NCBI RefSeq assembly: GCF_000280495.2
Contig: NZ_CP018016.1
Coordinates: 744,001-808,000 of the forward strand
DNA from: Kosakonia radicincitans DSM 16656
Lineage (GTDB): Bacteria; Pseudomonadota; Gammaproteobacteria; Enterobacterales; Enterobacteriaceae
Reading direction: 5' to 3'
Length of the DNA stretch: 64,000 nucleotides
Shown here: piece by piece, positions 29,378 to 37,602 of the stretch
How the letters are laid out: each line of letters starts with the position of its first letter
Position numbering within the stretch: position 1 is the first letter of the stretch
Notes under the pieces: model-generated
What the model was told of the DNA's origin: nothing
Database searches by the model: none
The model's input: the letters and a program-made list of their open reading frames with translations, nothing else
Translations under genes and position numbers: made by a program

Positions 29378-31399
29378 TTAACGAGCGCTTTCAAGCTTCC
29401 AGAGTGCCGGAACGCTGACCGGATCCCAGCCGACAATAGCGCTATGCGCTTGCAGGCAGGAATAGGTTTTGCCGTTGAACGACACGCGATCGCCGACTTT
29501 ATATACGGCGCCCTCTGCCCATGGCGTAACATCACCCGGCGCTGGCGTTTCTTCCGCATCATCCGCTAACGTTTTCACATTCAGCGAAGCGCTGAGGTTG
29601 GACACTAAACCGTTGCTGAACTCTGCTGCGACCTGGTAAACGTATGCAGTGCCTGGCTTCAGATTGCTGTCGGTAAACGACTCTGACTTCGGGCTTTCGA
29701 GCAGCTCGCCATTACGGTATACCTGATAGCGAGCGACATCACCGGCCACTTTTTTCCAGCTTAAGGTCACAGTGGTGGTGGTGATATTGCTGGCCTGAAC
29801 GTTCTGCGGAATGCCCGGTTTTTCGGACGGGGTTTCATCCCCTTCCTGGCTGATCGAGCACTGGCCATTCTCCTGCTGAATGAAAAGATGCACCGGTGCC
29901 GTGCCGTCCAGGCTGCTGAGCTGATCCTGGATCAGCGTTGCACAATCCATACCTGCGCCATTTTCAAATGCGGCCTGCTGCACCTGGCTACCCGGCATCA
30001 GCGCGATTTTAGCATTCGGCTCCAGCCAGTCGTGCGAGACGATCGTACCCACATTATCCGCCACGGAGAGGAACAGACGTTGGTCGTCACTGTTAGTCAG
30101 CGTAGAAACCAGCGACTCGTCAATAGGGCTCTTCTCTGCAAACTGGGTGACCGGCAGTTCCACCATCAGCGCTTCCAGAACTTTGGCAAAATCGTGAGAC
30201 CAGGAAATCTCGCCGTTTTTCGCCAGTTCATCGAAGCGGGCCATCGCGGCAGGCTTGGCTTTCGCCATCTCCGCATTGCTGTAGAAACCATAGCGGGCCA
30301 GCAGGTCAAAGTAGTTGCTGACATCAAGGCGCGTCAGTTGCGTTTCATAGCGGGTTTCTTCTTTCAGGCTTGCTTCGTTAAGCATTTGAGTGACATATGG
30401 GATCTGGCGAATATAGCGAGTCCCGAAATCATTCAACTGAACGAAACAGGCCGGATCGCTCTCCAGATGGTCTGTCAGAGCCATACAATGCTGGAAACTT
30501 TGCTCGCTTTTCAGCAGCAATTCTTTAACGGAATAGGGGCCACGGTTGTACATGTAGCTCATTACCATCGCTAATGTATCTTTATCCTTACTGTCCTGAA
30601 TAAAGTCCTGAATACGCACTGTCGTATCGGTCTTATTTTTATCCCACGGCAGAGAACCGGTGTTAATCCCAATCACCGAACCGTTATAAAAGCCGCTGGT
30701 TACGGCTGAACCAATAATATTGCGTGCCGGGCCGGAGAAGGAGTCGAGGATTTTTTTCGGTTGCATCATACCAAAAATACGCGGGAAACCGCCGCCGCCA
30801 GTTCCCTGTAATTCACTCCAGGCGCTGCCCGGATATTCAATTTGTAGGACGCCGTCATCTCCTTCTTCCGATGGAGCAGGAAGATCGCGGCCTAATGAAC
30901 TTTCCTGAAGCCCTTTAGAGACAAAGTAGTTCGGTCCCATATTACGCGCGAAATAGTTACCAAAGCTCTCGCCCACGCCGAAAGGACGCTGCAAATCAAA
31001 GGTACCGTTCTCTTTGTCCAGCCCGAACTGCATCTGGATCATGGTGCTGACATAGGCTTGCGCGAAGGCCATCGCCCACAACTTATGTTCAACCATGGTG
31101 GCATCGGAGCTATCACCCAGCAGATCCAGTTTCACCACGCCGGAACGATCTTTTTTCCAGTTAAGATCATGATGTTCGCAGTTATCCAGATCAATTTCAT
31201 AACGGCCTTCACTGTCTTGCTTAATATTGCAGTGATACGGCAGTGATAATTTATCTGCCAGATGTAGATCATAATCAATCTGGCCAGAGGAATCTTTGGG
31301 TAATAACTGGCGATACATATCAAGAGAGATATTTTCGGTAGCCAATGCATTATTGGCACTGAATAGCGCCACGGCCAGTGCGATAATTTTAATTTTCAT
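29378..31399 (-). CDS. Large secreted protein with FnIII and chitin-binding domains
   Basis: A 673-residue exported protein. The signal peptide is at residues 1-20 (ends NALA|TEN). Residues about 21-520 are a region I do not recognise. A fibronectin type III domain follows at about 530-615 (PQNVQASNITTTTVTLSWKK, VARYQVYRNGELL, AYVYQVAA). A carbohydrate-binding module of family 5/12 lies at about 623-673 (WAEGAVYKVGDRVSFNGKTYSC, then H and GWDPVSVPALWK). This tail is typical of bacterial chitinases and chitin-binding proteins. The long domain contains GLQESSLGR, loosely recalling the ESS motif of lytic transglycosylases, but that is not enough to name an activity. It is monocistronic. Confidence 0.8.
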   Translation of the reverse strand: MKIKIIALAVALFSANNALATENISLDMYRQLLPKDSSGQIDYDLHLADKLSLPYHCNIKQDSEGRYEIDLDNCEHHDLNWKKDRSGVVKLDLLGDSSDATMVEHKLWAMAFAQAYVSTMIQMQFGLDKENGTFDLQRPFGVGESFGNYFARNMGPNYFVSKGLQESSLGRDLPAPSEEGDDGVLQIEYPGSAWSELQGTGGGGFPRIFGMMQPKKILDSFSGPARNIIGSAVTSGFYNGSVIGINTGSLPWDKNKTDTTVRIQDFIQDSKDKDTLAMVMSYMYNRGPYSVKELLLKSEQSFQHCMALTDHLESDPACFVQLNDFGTRYIRQIPYVTQMLNEASLKEETRYETQLTRLDVSNYFDLLARYGFYSNAEMAKAKPAAMARFDELAKNGEISWSHDFAKVLEALMVELPVTQFAEKSPIDESLVSTLTNSDDQRLFLSVADNVGTIVSHDWLEPNAKIALMPGSQVQQAAFENGAGMDCATLIQDQLSSLDGTAPVHLFIQQENGQCSISQEGDETPSEKPGIPQNVQASNITTTTVTLSWKKVAGDVARYQVYRNGELLESPKSESFTDSNLKPGTAYVYQVAAEFSNGLVSNLSASLNVKTLADDAEETPAPGDVTPWAEGAVYKVGDRVSFNGKTYSCLQAHSAIVGWDPVSVPALWKLESAR

Positions 31400-31656
31400 G
31401 AATAACCCTTTCCTTGCGTTAAATAATGATGGGAGTTTACTGGCAAGGAAAACGAGAAAGTATGAGTGGAAGGCGCTATGAATATCAGTAATTTCTTCAG
31501 AATGATAAGAAATATAATTATCGACAGGGAACTATTCTTTTGTAGTCAGGTAACGAGCTTAACGATTGTCTGTCTGTCGTGGGAAAGACCGGTTCGCGGC
31601 ACGGCATGAAAAGTAGCGGCGTACTATAGGGCCAGGAAGTGACCCCGGTGAAAAGT

Positions 31657-31770
31657 TTAATTCTGTTTTTTCTGAGTTTTGTTGCCTGCGGCTGAATGGC
31701 GTCTTTTTTTAACCAAAAAATAAATAATGAGCACAATTGCTGCATCGGTAATCATTCCTAACGTATGCAT
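31657..31770 (-). CDS. Small single-pass membrane protein (37 aa)
   Basis: A 37-codon frame with a very strong AGGAGG four bases before its ATG. Residues 5-20 (GMITDAAIVLIIYFLV) form one hydrophobic helix; the rest is basic (KKRRHSAAGNKTQKKQ). This layout, with an extracytoplasmic short amino end and a basic cytoplasmic tail, is common among regulatory small membrane proteins of enterobacteria. No family was recognised. It is too short for ordinary gene callers, so it is easily missed. Confidence 0.55.
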   Translation of the reverse strand: MHTLGMITDAAIVLIIYFLVKKRRHSAAGNKTQKKQN

Positions 31771-31941
31771 TTTTCCTCCTGATTGATTAATGTTGCTAAT
31801 GGTCGAAAGCCATCGCGTTTGTAAACACTGTGGAAGTAAACTTGTTATTCCGACATACCACAAGTTCAATTGCAGCCAGTATTAATTTTTAAGCTTTTTC
31901 ATGCCGCGGCTCAGGGGGTAATAGTCAATAAGAGGAGCGTA

Positions 31942-32043
31942 ATGGCAGACTCGCAAAATTTACAGAAAGAGGTTAAACAATTCAGCGGCCTTGCCGATGA
32001 TGGTGTTACCGATAACACGAGGGTTTACGGAACACGCAGGTAA
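31942..32043 (+). CDS. Candidate short ORF upstream of the second chemoreceptor gene
   Basis: A 33-codon hydrophilic frame (begins MADSQNLQKEVKQF) behind AGAGGAGCG, ending ten bases before the chemoreceptor ATG. The TAA of this frame is part of the TAAGGA that serves as the ribosome-binding site of the next gene, so translation of the two may be coupled. It could be a leader peptide or a real small protein; no family was recognised. Confidence 0.4.
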   Translation: MADSQNLQKEVKQFSGLADDGVTDNTRVYGTRR

Positions 32044-32053
32044 GGATGTATTA

Positions 32054-33640
32054 ATGAAAAACATTTCTGTCAGGGTGGCGCTGTCAGGCGCAATATCGAT
32101 ATTTGTATTGATTATTGTGGCTATCTCATCCGTGGGTTTTTTCGCATTTACCCGTTCAACAAACACGACTGAATTTATTCACAATTCTGACAGTCGGGTG
32201 ATCCTGATTAATGATATCTACAAAGACTCAGCCCGTACGCGTGCTGGTTTTGCGCTGGTCTATGCAAGCTTGTTAAAAGAGGGAAAAACCGAGGCATGGG
32301 TATTTAAAAATATTCAGACCACCCACGAAAGGATGCTGGTCAACCTGCGAAGATTTGAAACTCTGCCGGTGATGGATAGCCGGGATGAAGAGATAAAAAC
32401 CGAGTTGGTTACCTCGGCTGGCGCGCTGAATACACTCCTTGATAAGGCTGAGCAATTACTTAAGGCTGGGGACGTACAAGGTTACTACGATGTTAACGTG
32501 CAGCAAATTGATAAAGCTGGCGGGCGTTTCTCAGCCGCACTGGAAAAATATCAAAAAAGCACCAATGAAATTGTTAATAATTTGGTAGATGAGCAACAAA
32601 AACAATACCGTCAGTTATTATGGGTTATGTTTGTGGGATTGTTGCTCGCTCTTTTAATTAGTGTTGCTGTTTTGTATGTTCTTCGTAATGTAATATTACG
32701 GCCTCTAAATTATGCTATTGAACATCTTGATACTGTCGCCAAAGGCGATTTAACAACAAATATTCAGATGGCCGGTAATAATGAAATCGGCAAACTTCTC
32801 AACGCTATTCGCGGTATGCAGGAGAGTCTGCGTAATTTAGTGGCGCAGGTTCGAAACGGGGTGGATGAAATACATGTGGGTTCCCGGGAGATTGCTGCAG
32901 GGAATTTAGATCTTTCATCCCGCACGGAAGAACAGGCATCCTCGCTTGAAGAAACGGCGGCATCAATGGAACAGCTTGCCTCCATCGTGAAGCAGAATGC
33001 TGACAACGCGTACCAGGCGAATTTGCTGGCCCTTAAGGCGTCAGAAATTGCCGAATCGGGCGGAAAAGCGGTATCGGAAGTGGTTCAGACCATGGATGAA
33101 ATTGCTACAAGCTCCAGCAAAATCGCTGACATTGTCTCCATGATTGACAGCATCTCTTTCCAGACGAATATTCTGGCGCTCAATGCCGCCGTTGAAGCAG
33201 CCAGGGCCGGAGAGCAAGGGAAAGGTTTCGCGGTCGTCGCCAGTGAAGTGCGTACGCTGGCTCAGCGTTCCGCTTCAGCCGCTAAAGAGATCAAAGATTT
33301 GATCCAAAACTCAACGGACAGGGTGAATGCGGGAACTGAGCAAGTCGGGCGGGCAGGGGCTGCCATGCTCGAAATTGTGACATCCGTTAAACATGTTACT
33401 GATACCGTTGCGGAAATATCCCACGCTTCGCGCGAACAAGCCTCCGGGATAGATCAGGTTAATCTTGCCGTTTCGCAGATGGATGGTGTCACTCAGCAGA
33501 ACGCCTCGCTGGTTGAACAAGCCGCTGCCGCAGCCAATTCACTGGAGCTGCAAGCCAGCGCGCTGGCGGAGGCGATATCCACTTTTCGTGTCAATCATGA
33601 TACGACCAGCCGTTCCAGCGGCAGATTAACTGTGGCTTAG
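32054..33640 (+). CDS. Methyl-accepting chemotaxis protein without CheR pentapeptide
   Basis: A 528-residue chemoreceptor. Membrane segment 1 is at about 10-32, a Tar/Tsr-like four-helix periplasmic domain lies at about 33-185, and membrane segment 2 is at about 187-208. A HAMP domain (RPLNYAIEHLDTVAKGDLT) and a signalling domain with tip [18 protein letters not shown] follow. The tail ends SSGRLTVA with no xWxxF tether, as in receptors that depend on others for methylation. AAGGA before the ATG at 32054 and alignment of the hydrophobic start favour this start over 31991. The ligand is unknown. Confidence 0.9.
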   Translation: MKNISVRVALSGAISIFVLIIVAISSVGFFAFTRSTNTTEFIHNSDSRVILINDIYKDSARTRAGFALVYASLLKEGKTEAWVFKNIQTTHERMLVNLRRFETLPVMDSRDEEIKTELVTSAGALNTLLDKAEQLLKAGDVQGYYDVNVQQIDKAGGRFSAALEKYQKSTNEIVNNLVDEQQKQYRQLLWVMFVGLLLALLISVAVLYVLRNVILRPLNYAIEHLDTVAKGDLTTNIQMAGNNEIGKLLNAIRGMQESLRNLVAQVRNGVDEIHVGSREIAAGNLDLSSRTEEQASSLEETAASMEQLASIVKQNADNAYQANLLALKASEIAESGGKAVSEVVQTMDEIATSSSKIADIVSMIDSISFQTNILALNAAVEAARAGEQGKGFAVVASEVRTLAQRSASAAKEIKDLIQNSTDRVNAGTEQVGRAGAAMLEIVTSVKHVTDTVAEISHASREQASGIDQVNLAVSQMDGVTQQNASLVEQAAAAANSLELQASALAEAISTFRVNHDTTSRSSGRLTVA

Positions 33641-34135
33641 ACTCCCTCATAACTTTCCCGTTTCTCGGTTATCTGTTCCGGCATGGGTTGTTTGTCATCA
33701 CCCGTGCCGTAGGAGAATTACCGTCGTGTGGCAAAAAACTTAACGGTAACCGGGATATGTGGTTTGGCGCGACGAAATAAAAGGCTGGTATACCTGAGCA
33801 AGGTGCCATAGCTGCAGGCCAGGCAGCAGGAGGCAAATCCTGGCGCTGGTACCATCGGGGGCATGGTTTCTGTATCTATGATTTTTTTGAGCAATGTCCG
33901 CACCACATGGCCTGCGCAAGGTACTGTTTACCTTCCGAAAACGTCATCTGAAGTACAGTATCCGGAATGCCAGAATCACCTGATTCGGATGGTGCAGGAT
34001 ATTCCCCTGACAGAGAATGAGCGGCTGTAGTAGATGACGGGATGGAAGCCGAGGAAGGTCAGGAGAAATCACAGTGATTGCCAGCGACCATGTCATAAAA
34101 ATGATTTTCATCACATGGTCCTGAACGAAAAGTGG
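33641..34135. other. Intergenic region with hairpins, no clear gene
   Basis: About 495 bases. A dyad at about 33680-33711 (CGGCATGGGT / ACCCGTGCCG, one wobble) follows the chemoreceptor gene and may end its transcript. The middle carries broken short frames on both strands but no recognisable gene; it may be the debris of one. A long hairpin lies at 34086-34120. Confidence 0.4.
34086..34120. terminator. Long imperfect hairpin after the dehydrogenase gene
   Basis: GACCATGT and ACATGGTC are exact complements and the inner bases continue to pair with two mismatches. It lies 15 bases past the stop of the minus-strand dehydrogenase gene. There is no U-tract, so it may stabilise the 3' end or be a trace of a mobile element. 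Confidence 0.35.
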
Positions 34136-34894
34136 TTACCTCATTCCACCGATAGTGAAACCGCCATCCACCATAATTTCCTGCCCTGTAACATAACTGG
34201 CATCATCAGAAAGTAACCATGCCACTGTCCCTGAGATGTCTTCAGGAACACCATTGCGTTGTAATAATGAACGTGAAGCCAGCGCGTTAACCGTTTCTTC
34301 GGGTAGTGCTGATGCTGCCATCGGGGTGAGAATAACTCCGGGGCTGACAGCATTGACTCTTATACCTCGGGGGCCACATTCCACGGCCAGTGTACGCATT
34401 ATTGCAAGCAATGCTGCTTTCGTTGCTGCATAAATCCCTGCGCCGGGCATCACACTTCCGGTGGTCCAGGAAGCATTGATCAGAATTGCGCCTTTCTTTA
34501 TCAGGGGCAGACAGTGGCGGATCGTCAGAAATGTTCCATTGAGATTGGTTTCCAGTGGCTCACTGAAGTCCGCGATATCTGCTTCAGCCAGCGGTTTAAA
34601 AGCCCCGAGATACCCTGCATTCGCAAACAGGGCATCAACTTGCCCGCAAACAGAAGCAACAGCGGTAAAGGTCTTTTCCACCTGGCTTTGGCTTCTGATA
34701 TCACAGGGGAAAACATAAGAAAGGCCATCTGCTCGTTTTATTTCATCACGTACTTCTTCGAGCATCCCTGCCTGCCGGCCAAGGAGCATAACCTTTGCGC
34801 CTTCTGATGCCAGCCTTATTGCTGCTGTCCGTCCCATCCCACTACCGGCACCGGTAACCACAACGGCTTTGTCCACGAAACGCAATCTGTTCAT
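34136..34894 (-). CDS. Short-chain dehydrogenase/reductase
   Basis: Classical SDR oxidoreductase, 252 residues. The NAD(P) motif TGAGSGMG is at 14-21, FANAG is near 90, the catalytic serine is in INASWTTG, and YAATK is near 153-157. The carboxy-terminal DDASYVTGQEIMVDGG is the family ending. CCGGAGAA precedes the ATG at 34894, which is preferred over an upstream GTG/ATG. It is divergent from a LysR regulator with about 100 bases between, a common inducible pair. Substrate is unknown. Codon choice looks less GC-biased than the surrounding core genes, suggesting transfer. Confidence 0.88.
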   Translation of the reverse strand: MNRLRFVDKAVVVTGAGSGMGRTAAIRLASEGAKVMLLGRQAGMLEEVRDEIKRADGLSYVFPCDIRSQSQVEKTFTAVASVCGQVDALFANAGYLGAFKPLAEADIADFSEPLETNLNGTFLTIRHCLPLIKKGAILINASWTTGSVMPGAGIYAATKAALLAIMRTLAVECGPRGIRVNAVSPGVILTPMAASALPEETVNALASRSLLQRNGVPEDISGTVAWLLSDDASYVTGQEIMVDGGFTIGGMR

Positions 34895-34995
34895 AAATTC
34901 TCCGGGTGTCATTAAGTTCAACCGGGATAGTAATAAAATAGTTTTTTAAGGATAATCAGCCTATAAATTTAATGACTTTAAAGTAAAGGTATCGA

Positions 34996-35919
34996 ATGGA
35001 TCTTTTCCGGGCGATGACGGTTTTTGCTGAAGTGGCCAGATCCGGATCGATGAGTGCTGCCTCAAGAAAGCTGCTCATTACTCCGGCGATGGTGGGTCAG
35101 TATATAGCGGCACTGGAGGATCGGTTGGGAATGCGATTGCTGAACCGGACAACGCGGAAGCAAAAGCTGACCGATTTTGGCCTCAGTTATCTGGAGCAGT
35201 GCCATGACATTCTGGAAAGGGTGGCGGCCTCCGAAACGCAGGCTGAAGGATTGCAGCACTCCTTTGCCGGGAAACTGAGGCTAACCGCTCCCATATCTTT
35301 TGGTACCGAATGTCTCATACCCGCGCTGCAGCGTTACAGGAAAATGGCACTGGATGTTGAGATTGACATTACTCTGACCGATCGGGTTATCGATTTGGTT
35401 GATGAAGGGATCGACATTGCTTTCAGAATTGGGGAGCTGAATGACAGCAGTATGATTGGCAGACCATTGATGCCATACCGGATGGCAGTCTGTGCATCAC
35501 CGGAATATCTGCAAGCATATGGCACACCGGCACATCCTTCTGAGCTTTTCGAGCATCAGTTGCTTTCTCTCTCGACGTCGTCCCGTTCGCCATGGAGGCT
35601 GAGCAGAGGTGAGGAAAAAATTGAAATCCCGGTAAACAGTAAACTGACGATTAACAATGGACAGGCGCTGAGGGTAGCGGCCCGGTCAGGTCTTGGGATT
35701 GTTATGCAGCCAGAAATACTTCTGTCGGAGGACATGATTTCAGGGAGACTGGTACGCCTGTTTCAGGAATGGCATATAAGAGAAAGACAGGTATGGCTGT
35801 TATATCTCAGGGATAAAAGAATGACACCCAAGATTCGCGCCTTTATTAATTTCTCACTTGAGGCGTTTTCTGCCGGTAAAGTTGAGGCAAATCCACATAA
35901 TCAGCCCCTGACGCCATAA
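34996..35919 (+). CDS. LysR-family regulator
   Basis: LysR-type transcriptional regulator, 307 residues. The helix-turn-helix is at the amino terminus (DLFRAMTVFAEVARSGSMSAASRKLLITPAMVGQYIAALEDRLG), followed by a linker and an effector domain. It resembles the AaeR/DmlR-like subgroup (LLNRTTRKQKLTDFGLSYLEQC). It is divergent from the SDR gene and probably controls it. Composition resembles the SDR gene rather than the core genes. It ends just before the repeats behind tRNA-Phe. Confidence 0.88.
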   Translation: MDLFRAMTVFAEVARSGSMSAASRKLLITPAMVGQYIAALEDRLGMRLLNRTTRKQKLTDFGLSYLEQCHDILERVAASETQAEGLQHSFAGKLRLTAPISFGTECLIPALQRYRKMALDVEIDITLTDRVIDLVDEGIDIAFRIGELNDSSMIGRPLMPYRMAVCASPEYLQAYGTPAHPSELFEHQLLSLSTSSRSPWRLSRGEEKIEIPVNSKLTINNGQALRVAARSGLGIVMQPEILLSEDMISGRLVRLFQEWHIRERQVWLLYLRDKRMTPKIRAFINFSLEAFSAGKVEANPHNQPLTP

Positions 35920-35944
35920 GCAGTCTGACCGTAGCCAGAAAAGC

Positions 35945-35969
35945 AAAAACCGCCTTTTGAGCGGGTTCT
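35945..35969 (-). terminator. Terminator-like end of the tRNA-Phe repeat region
   Basis: A variant of the repeat-unit terminator: it keeps the AAAAGCAAAAAcc lead and gggTTCTTT tail, but the stem is CCGC/GCGG instead of CCCAGCC/GGCTGGG. It closes the array on the side away from the tRNA. Confidence 0.55.
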
Positions 35970-35977
35970 TTGAAGAA

Positions 35978-36140
35978 GTGGTGCCCGGACCCGGACTAAC
36001 GCCGTCAGGCGTTGAACAGCGCGCTTGTCGCGCTGGCCCCGAAGGGGTGAGCCGCTTGCGGCGAATAATCGAACGGAGTTCGATGGAGAGTCCGGAAGCA
36101 GAAAAGCAAAAACCCAGCCATAGGCTGGGTTCTTTAAATA
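35978..36140 (-). repeat. tRNA-Phe-associated 163-bp repeat, distal copy
   Basis: This copy appears identical base for base to the next unit (36141-36303). Read from the tRNA outwards, each unit carries a terminator (AACCCAGCC/GGCTGGGTT), then five small hairpins (for example TCGAAC/GTTCGA, CCCC-TTC-GGGG, AACGCC/GGCGTT), then the last 17 or so bases of tRNA-Phe including CCA. Repeating a tRNA 3' end recalls the rtT repeats behind E. coli tyrT. Confidence 0.9.
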
Positions 36141-36303
36141 GTGGTGCCCGGACCCGGACTAACGCCGTCAGGCGTTGAACAGCGCGCTTGTCGCGCTGGC
36201 CCCGAAGGGGTGAGCCGCTTGCGGCGAATAATCGAACGGAGTTCGATGGAGAGTCCGGAAGCAGAAAAGCAAAAACCCAGCCATAGGCTGGGTTCTTTAA
36301 ATA
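36141..36303 (-). repeat. tRNA-Phe-associated 163-bp repeat, proximal copy
   Basis: Second exact copy, directly abutting the tRNA-Phe 3' end at 36304. Its far end holds another tRNA-like TGGTGCCCGGAC followed by CCGGA instead of TCGGA, so the tRNA homology stops after about 17 bases. A terminator sits at 36270-36294 and its counterpart in the distal copy at 36107-36131. Confidence 0.9.
36270..36294 (-). terminator. tRNA-Phe terminator
   Basis: AACCCAGCC, TAT, GGCTGGGTT followed by TTTGC on the minus strand, 11 bases after the tRNA CCA end. The same hairpin recurs 163 bases further on. Confidence 0.9.
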
Positions 36304-36304
36304 G

Positions 36305-36380
36305 TGGTGCCCGGACTCGGAATCGAACCAAGGACACGGGGATTTTCAATCCCCTGCTCTACCGACTGAGCTATCCGGGC
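36305..36380 (-). tRNA. pheV: tRNA-Phe (anticodon GAA)
   Basis: A 76-base tRNA with encoded CCA. The acceptor stem GCCCGGA pairs with TCCGGGC, the D-loop is in AGCTCAGTCGGTAGAGC, the anticodon loop is TTGAAAA with anticodon GAA, and the T-arm is in GGTTCGATTCC. It lies next to yqgA and speC, the position of pheV in E. coli, a known insertion site for genomic islands. Confidence 0.97.
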
Positions 36381-36485
36381 AACGGGGCGCATTAAACCTG
36401 ATTCCCCACGCTCCGTCAACGAAATTTCTTTAATTCGTAGCGGACTGCACAATCTATCACCACTTTGTTGATACTACACGCTAAC

Positions 36486-37202
36486 TCAGGCAAAAAATGC
36501 CGTCCACAGCGCGGATACGGGCATCGCAATCACCAGCGCAGGCAGCATATTCGCCACCGCAAACATCTTGATGCCGCAAATACGTAGCCCGGTCGCCAGC
36601 AGTAAAACACCGCCCACGGCGGTGAAATCGCCCATCATCGCAGGTGTGGTCAGCGGCAGGATCAGCGTTGCGCAGGTGGCGAGCGTCAGTTGAATAATCA
36701 GCATCGGCACGGAAATCACCGCGACGGCAAAACCCAGTGAAGTGGCGAAGATCACCGCCGTAAAGAAGTCGAGAAACGCTTTGGCGATCAAAATGCTCGG
36801 ATCGCCGGTCATCCCTTCACGCATGGCGCCAAAAATCCCGGTGCCGCTGGCGCAGAACAGAATGATGATCGCCACCAGGCTCTGAATAAAAGATTCATGC
36901 GCGCTGTTGGCTTCACCGTCTTTGCGTTTTTGCACCAGATTGCGCAGCGCGTTGACACCGCCGCTGATCCCGCGTTCCACGTAGCAAAGCTCGCCAATAA
37001 GCGTACCCACCAGCGTCGCCAGCACCATCACCGGCAGGTTCACGCACTTGATGACCAGCAGGATGCCGATACCTAACGAGGCGAGTCCAAAAATCGACGG
37101 CATTGAATTACGCACCCGCTCCGGCAGCCGGTGGCTGAGCAAGGCGCCAATTGTTCCACCGATCAATACGGCGGCGGCATTGATAAAAGGACCTGTTAAC
37201 AC
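36486..37202 (-). CDS. yqgA: YqgA, DUF554 membrane protein
   Basis: A DUF554 inner-membrane protein, about 238 residues with six to seven hydrophobic helices. Highly conserved with E. coli YqgA: GPFINAAAVLIGGTIGALL near the start, SIFGLASLGIGILLV, CASGTGIFGAMREGMTGDPSILIAK and LLLATGLRICGIKMF. A GTG start at 37202 is favoured because AGGAG lies eight bases upstream; the ATG seven codons earlier has no ribosome-binding site. Function is not established. It lies between pheV and speC as in E. coli. Confidence 0.92.
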   Translation of the reverse strand: MLTGPFINAAAVLIGGTIGALLSHRLPERVRNSMPSIFGLASLGIGILLVIKCVNLPVMVLATLVGTLIGELCYVERGISGGVNALRNLVQKRKDGEANSAHESFIQSLVAIIILFCASGTGIFGAMREGMTGDPSILIAKAFLDFFTAVIFATSLGFAVAVISVPMLIIQLTLATCATLILPLTTPAMMGDFTAVGGVLLLATGLRICGIKMFAVANMLPALVIAMPVSALWTAFFA

Positions 37203-37602
37203 GCCATCACTCCTGTGTTTCATATAACTGAATAATATGCCGCGCAGAATAGCATTTTTATGCGCGGTTGAGGCTGCGTTGGTTGCGCCAGTGGGGGAAA
37301 GGTGCCATGATTGCGCGAATTTTCTTCTACCTCAACGGGGCCGCCTGATGACGCACCATTCAGCCGTTAGCCAGAGAGATTGCGCGCCTGCGCAAACGGG
37401 CGCCCGTCTCATTTTATCGCCTACTTCACTCACCATGCGGTGAGGGTAACGCACGCTCACTGTAGGACAACAGTAAGATCAGAGACGTTCTGCTTTTACT
37501 GATGTCTGGCGGTTGGAGCTGGTTCCAGTCAGACACGTTCGTTGGGCGAAGCTGCAGCTTCGTCCGGGGTCTTTTACTCCCCTGAAACGGGTATTCGTGC
37601 TT
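37203..37602. other. Structured leader region of speC
   Basis: About 400 bases between the divergent yqgA and speC. Visible structures: CTCACC-ATGC-GGTGAG at 37429-37444; a two-part hairpin at 37471-37501 (CAGTAA/TTACTG outside, CAGA/TCTG inside); and a perfect 16-base palindrome at 37547-37562. The speC frame stays open upstream of its accepted start to about 37513. No ribosome-binding site as strong as usual is seen before speC, so these structures may matter for its expression. Confidence 0.45.

Noticed and set aside
33718..33906. 62-codon minus-strand ORF before the SDR gene
   Set aside because: No ribosome-binding site, odd composition and no recognisable motif; most likely debris.
35978..36303. 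Two tandem 163-bp units as a possible CRISPR array
   Set aside because: Only two units, far longer than CRISPR repeats, no spacers between them, and they contain tRNA 3' sequence and terminators.
35957..36395. Proteins read through the tRNA-Phe repeats
   Set aside because: Open frames there are produced by the repeated structural RNA sequence and contain a tRNA gene.
37513..37602. 30-codon in-frame extension of speC
   Set aside because: Length and amino terminus of the family match the ATG at 37603; the extension covers structured leader DNA.
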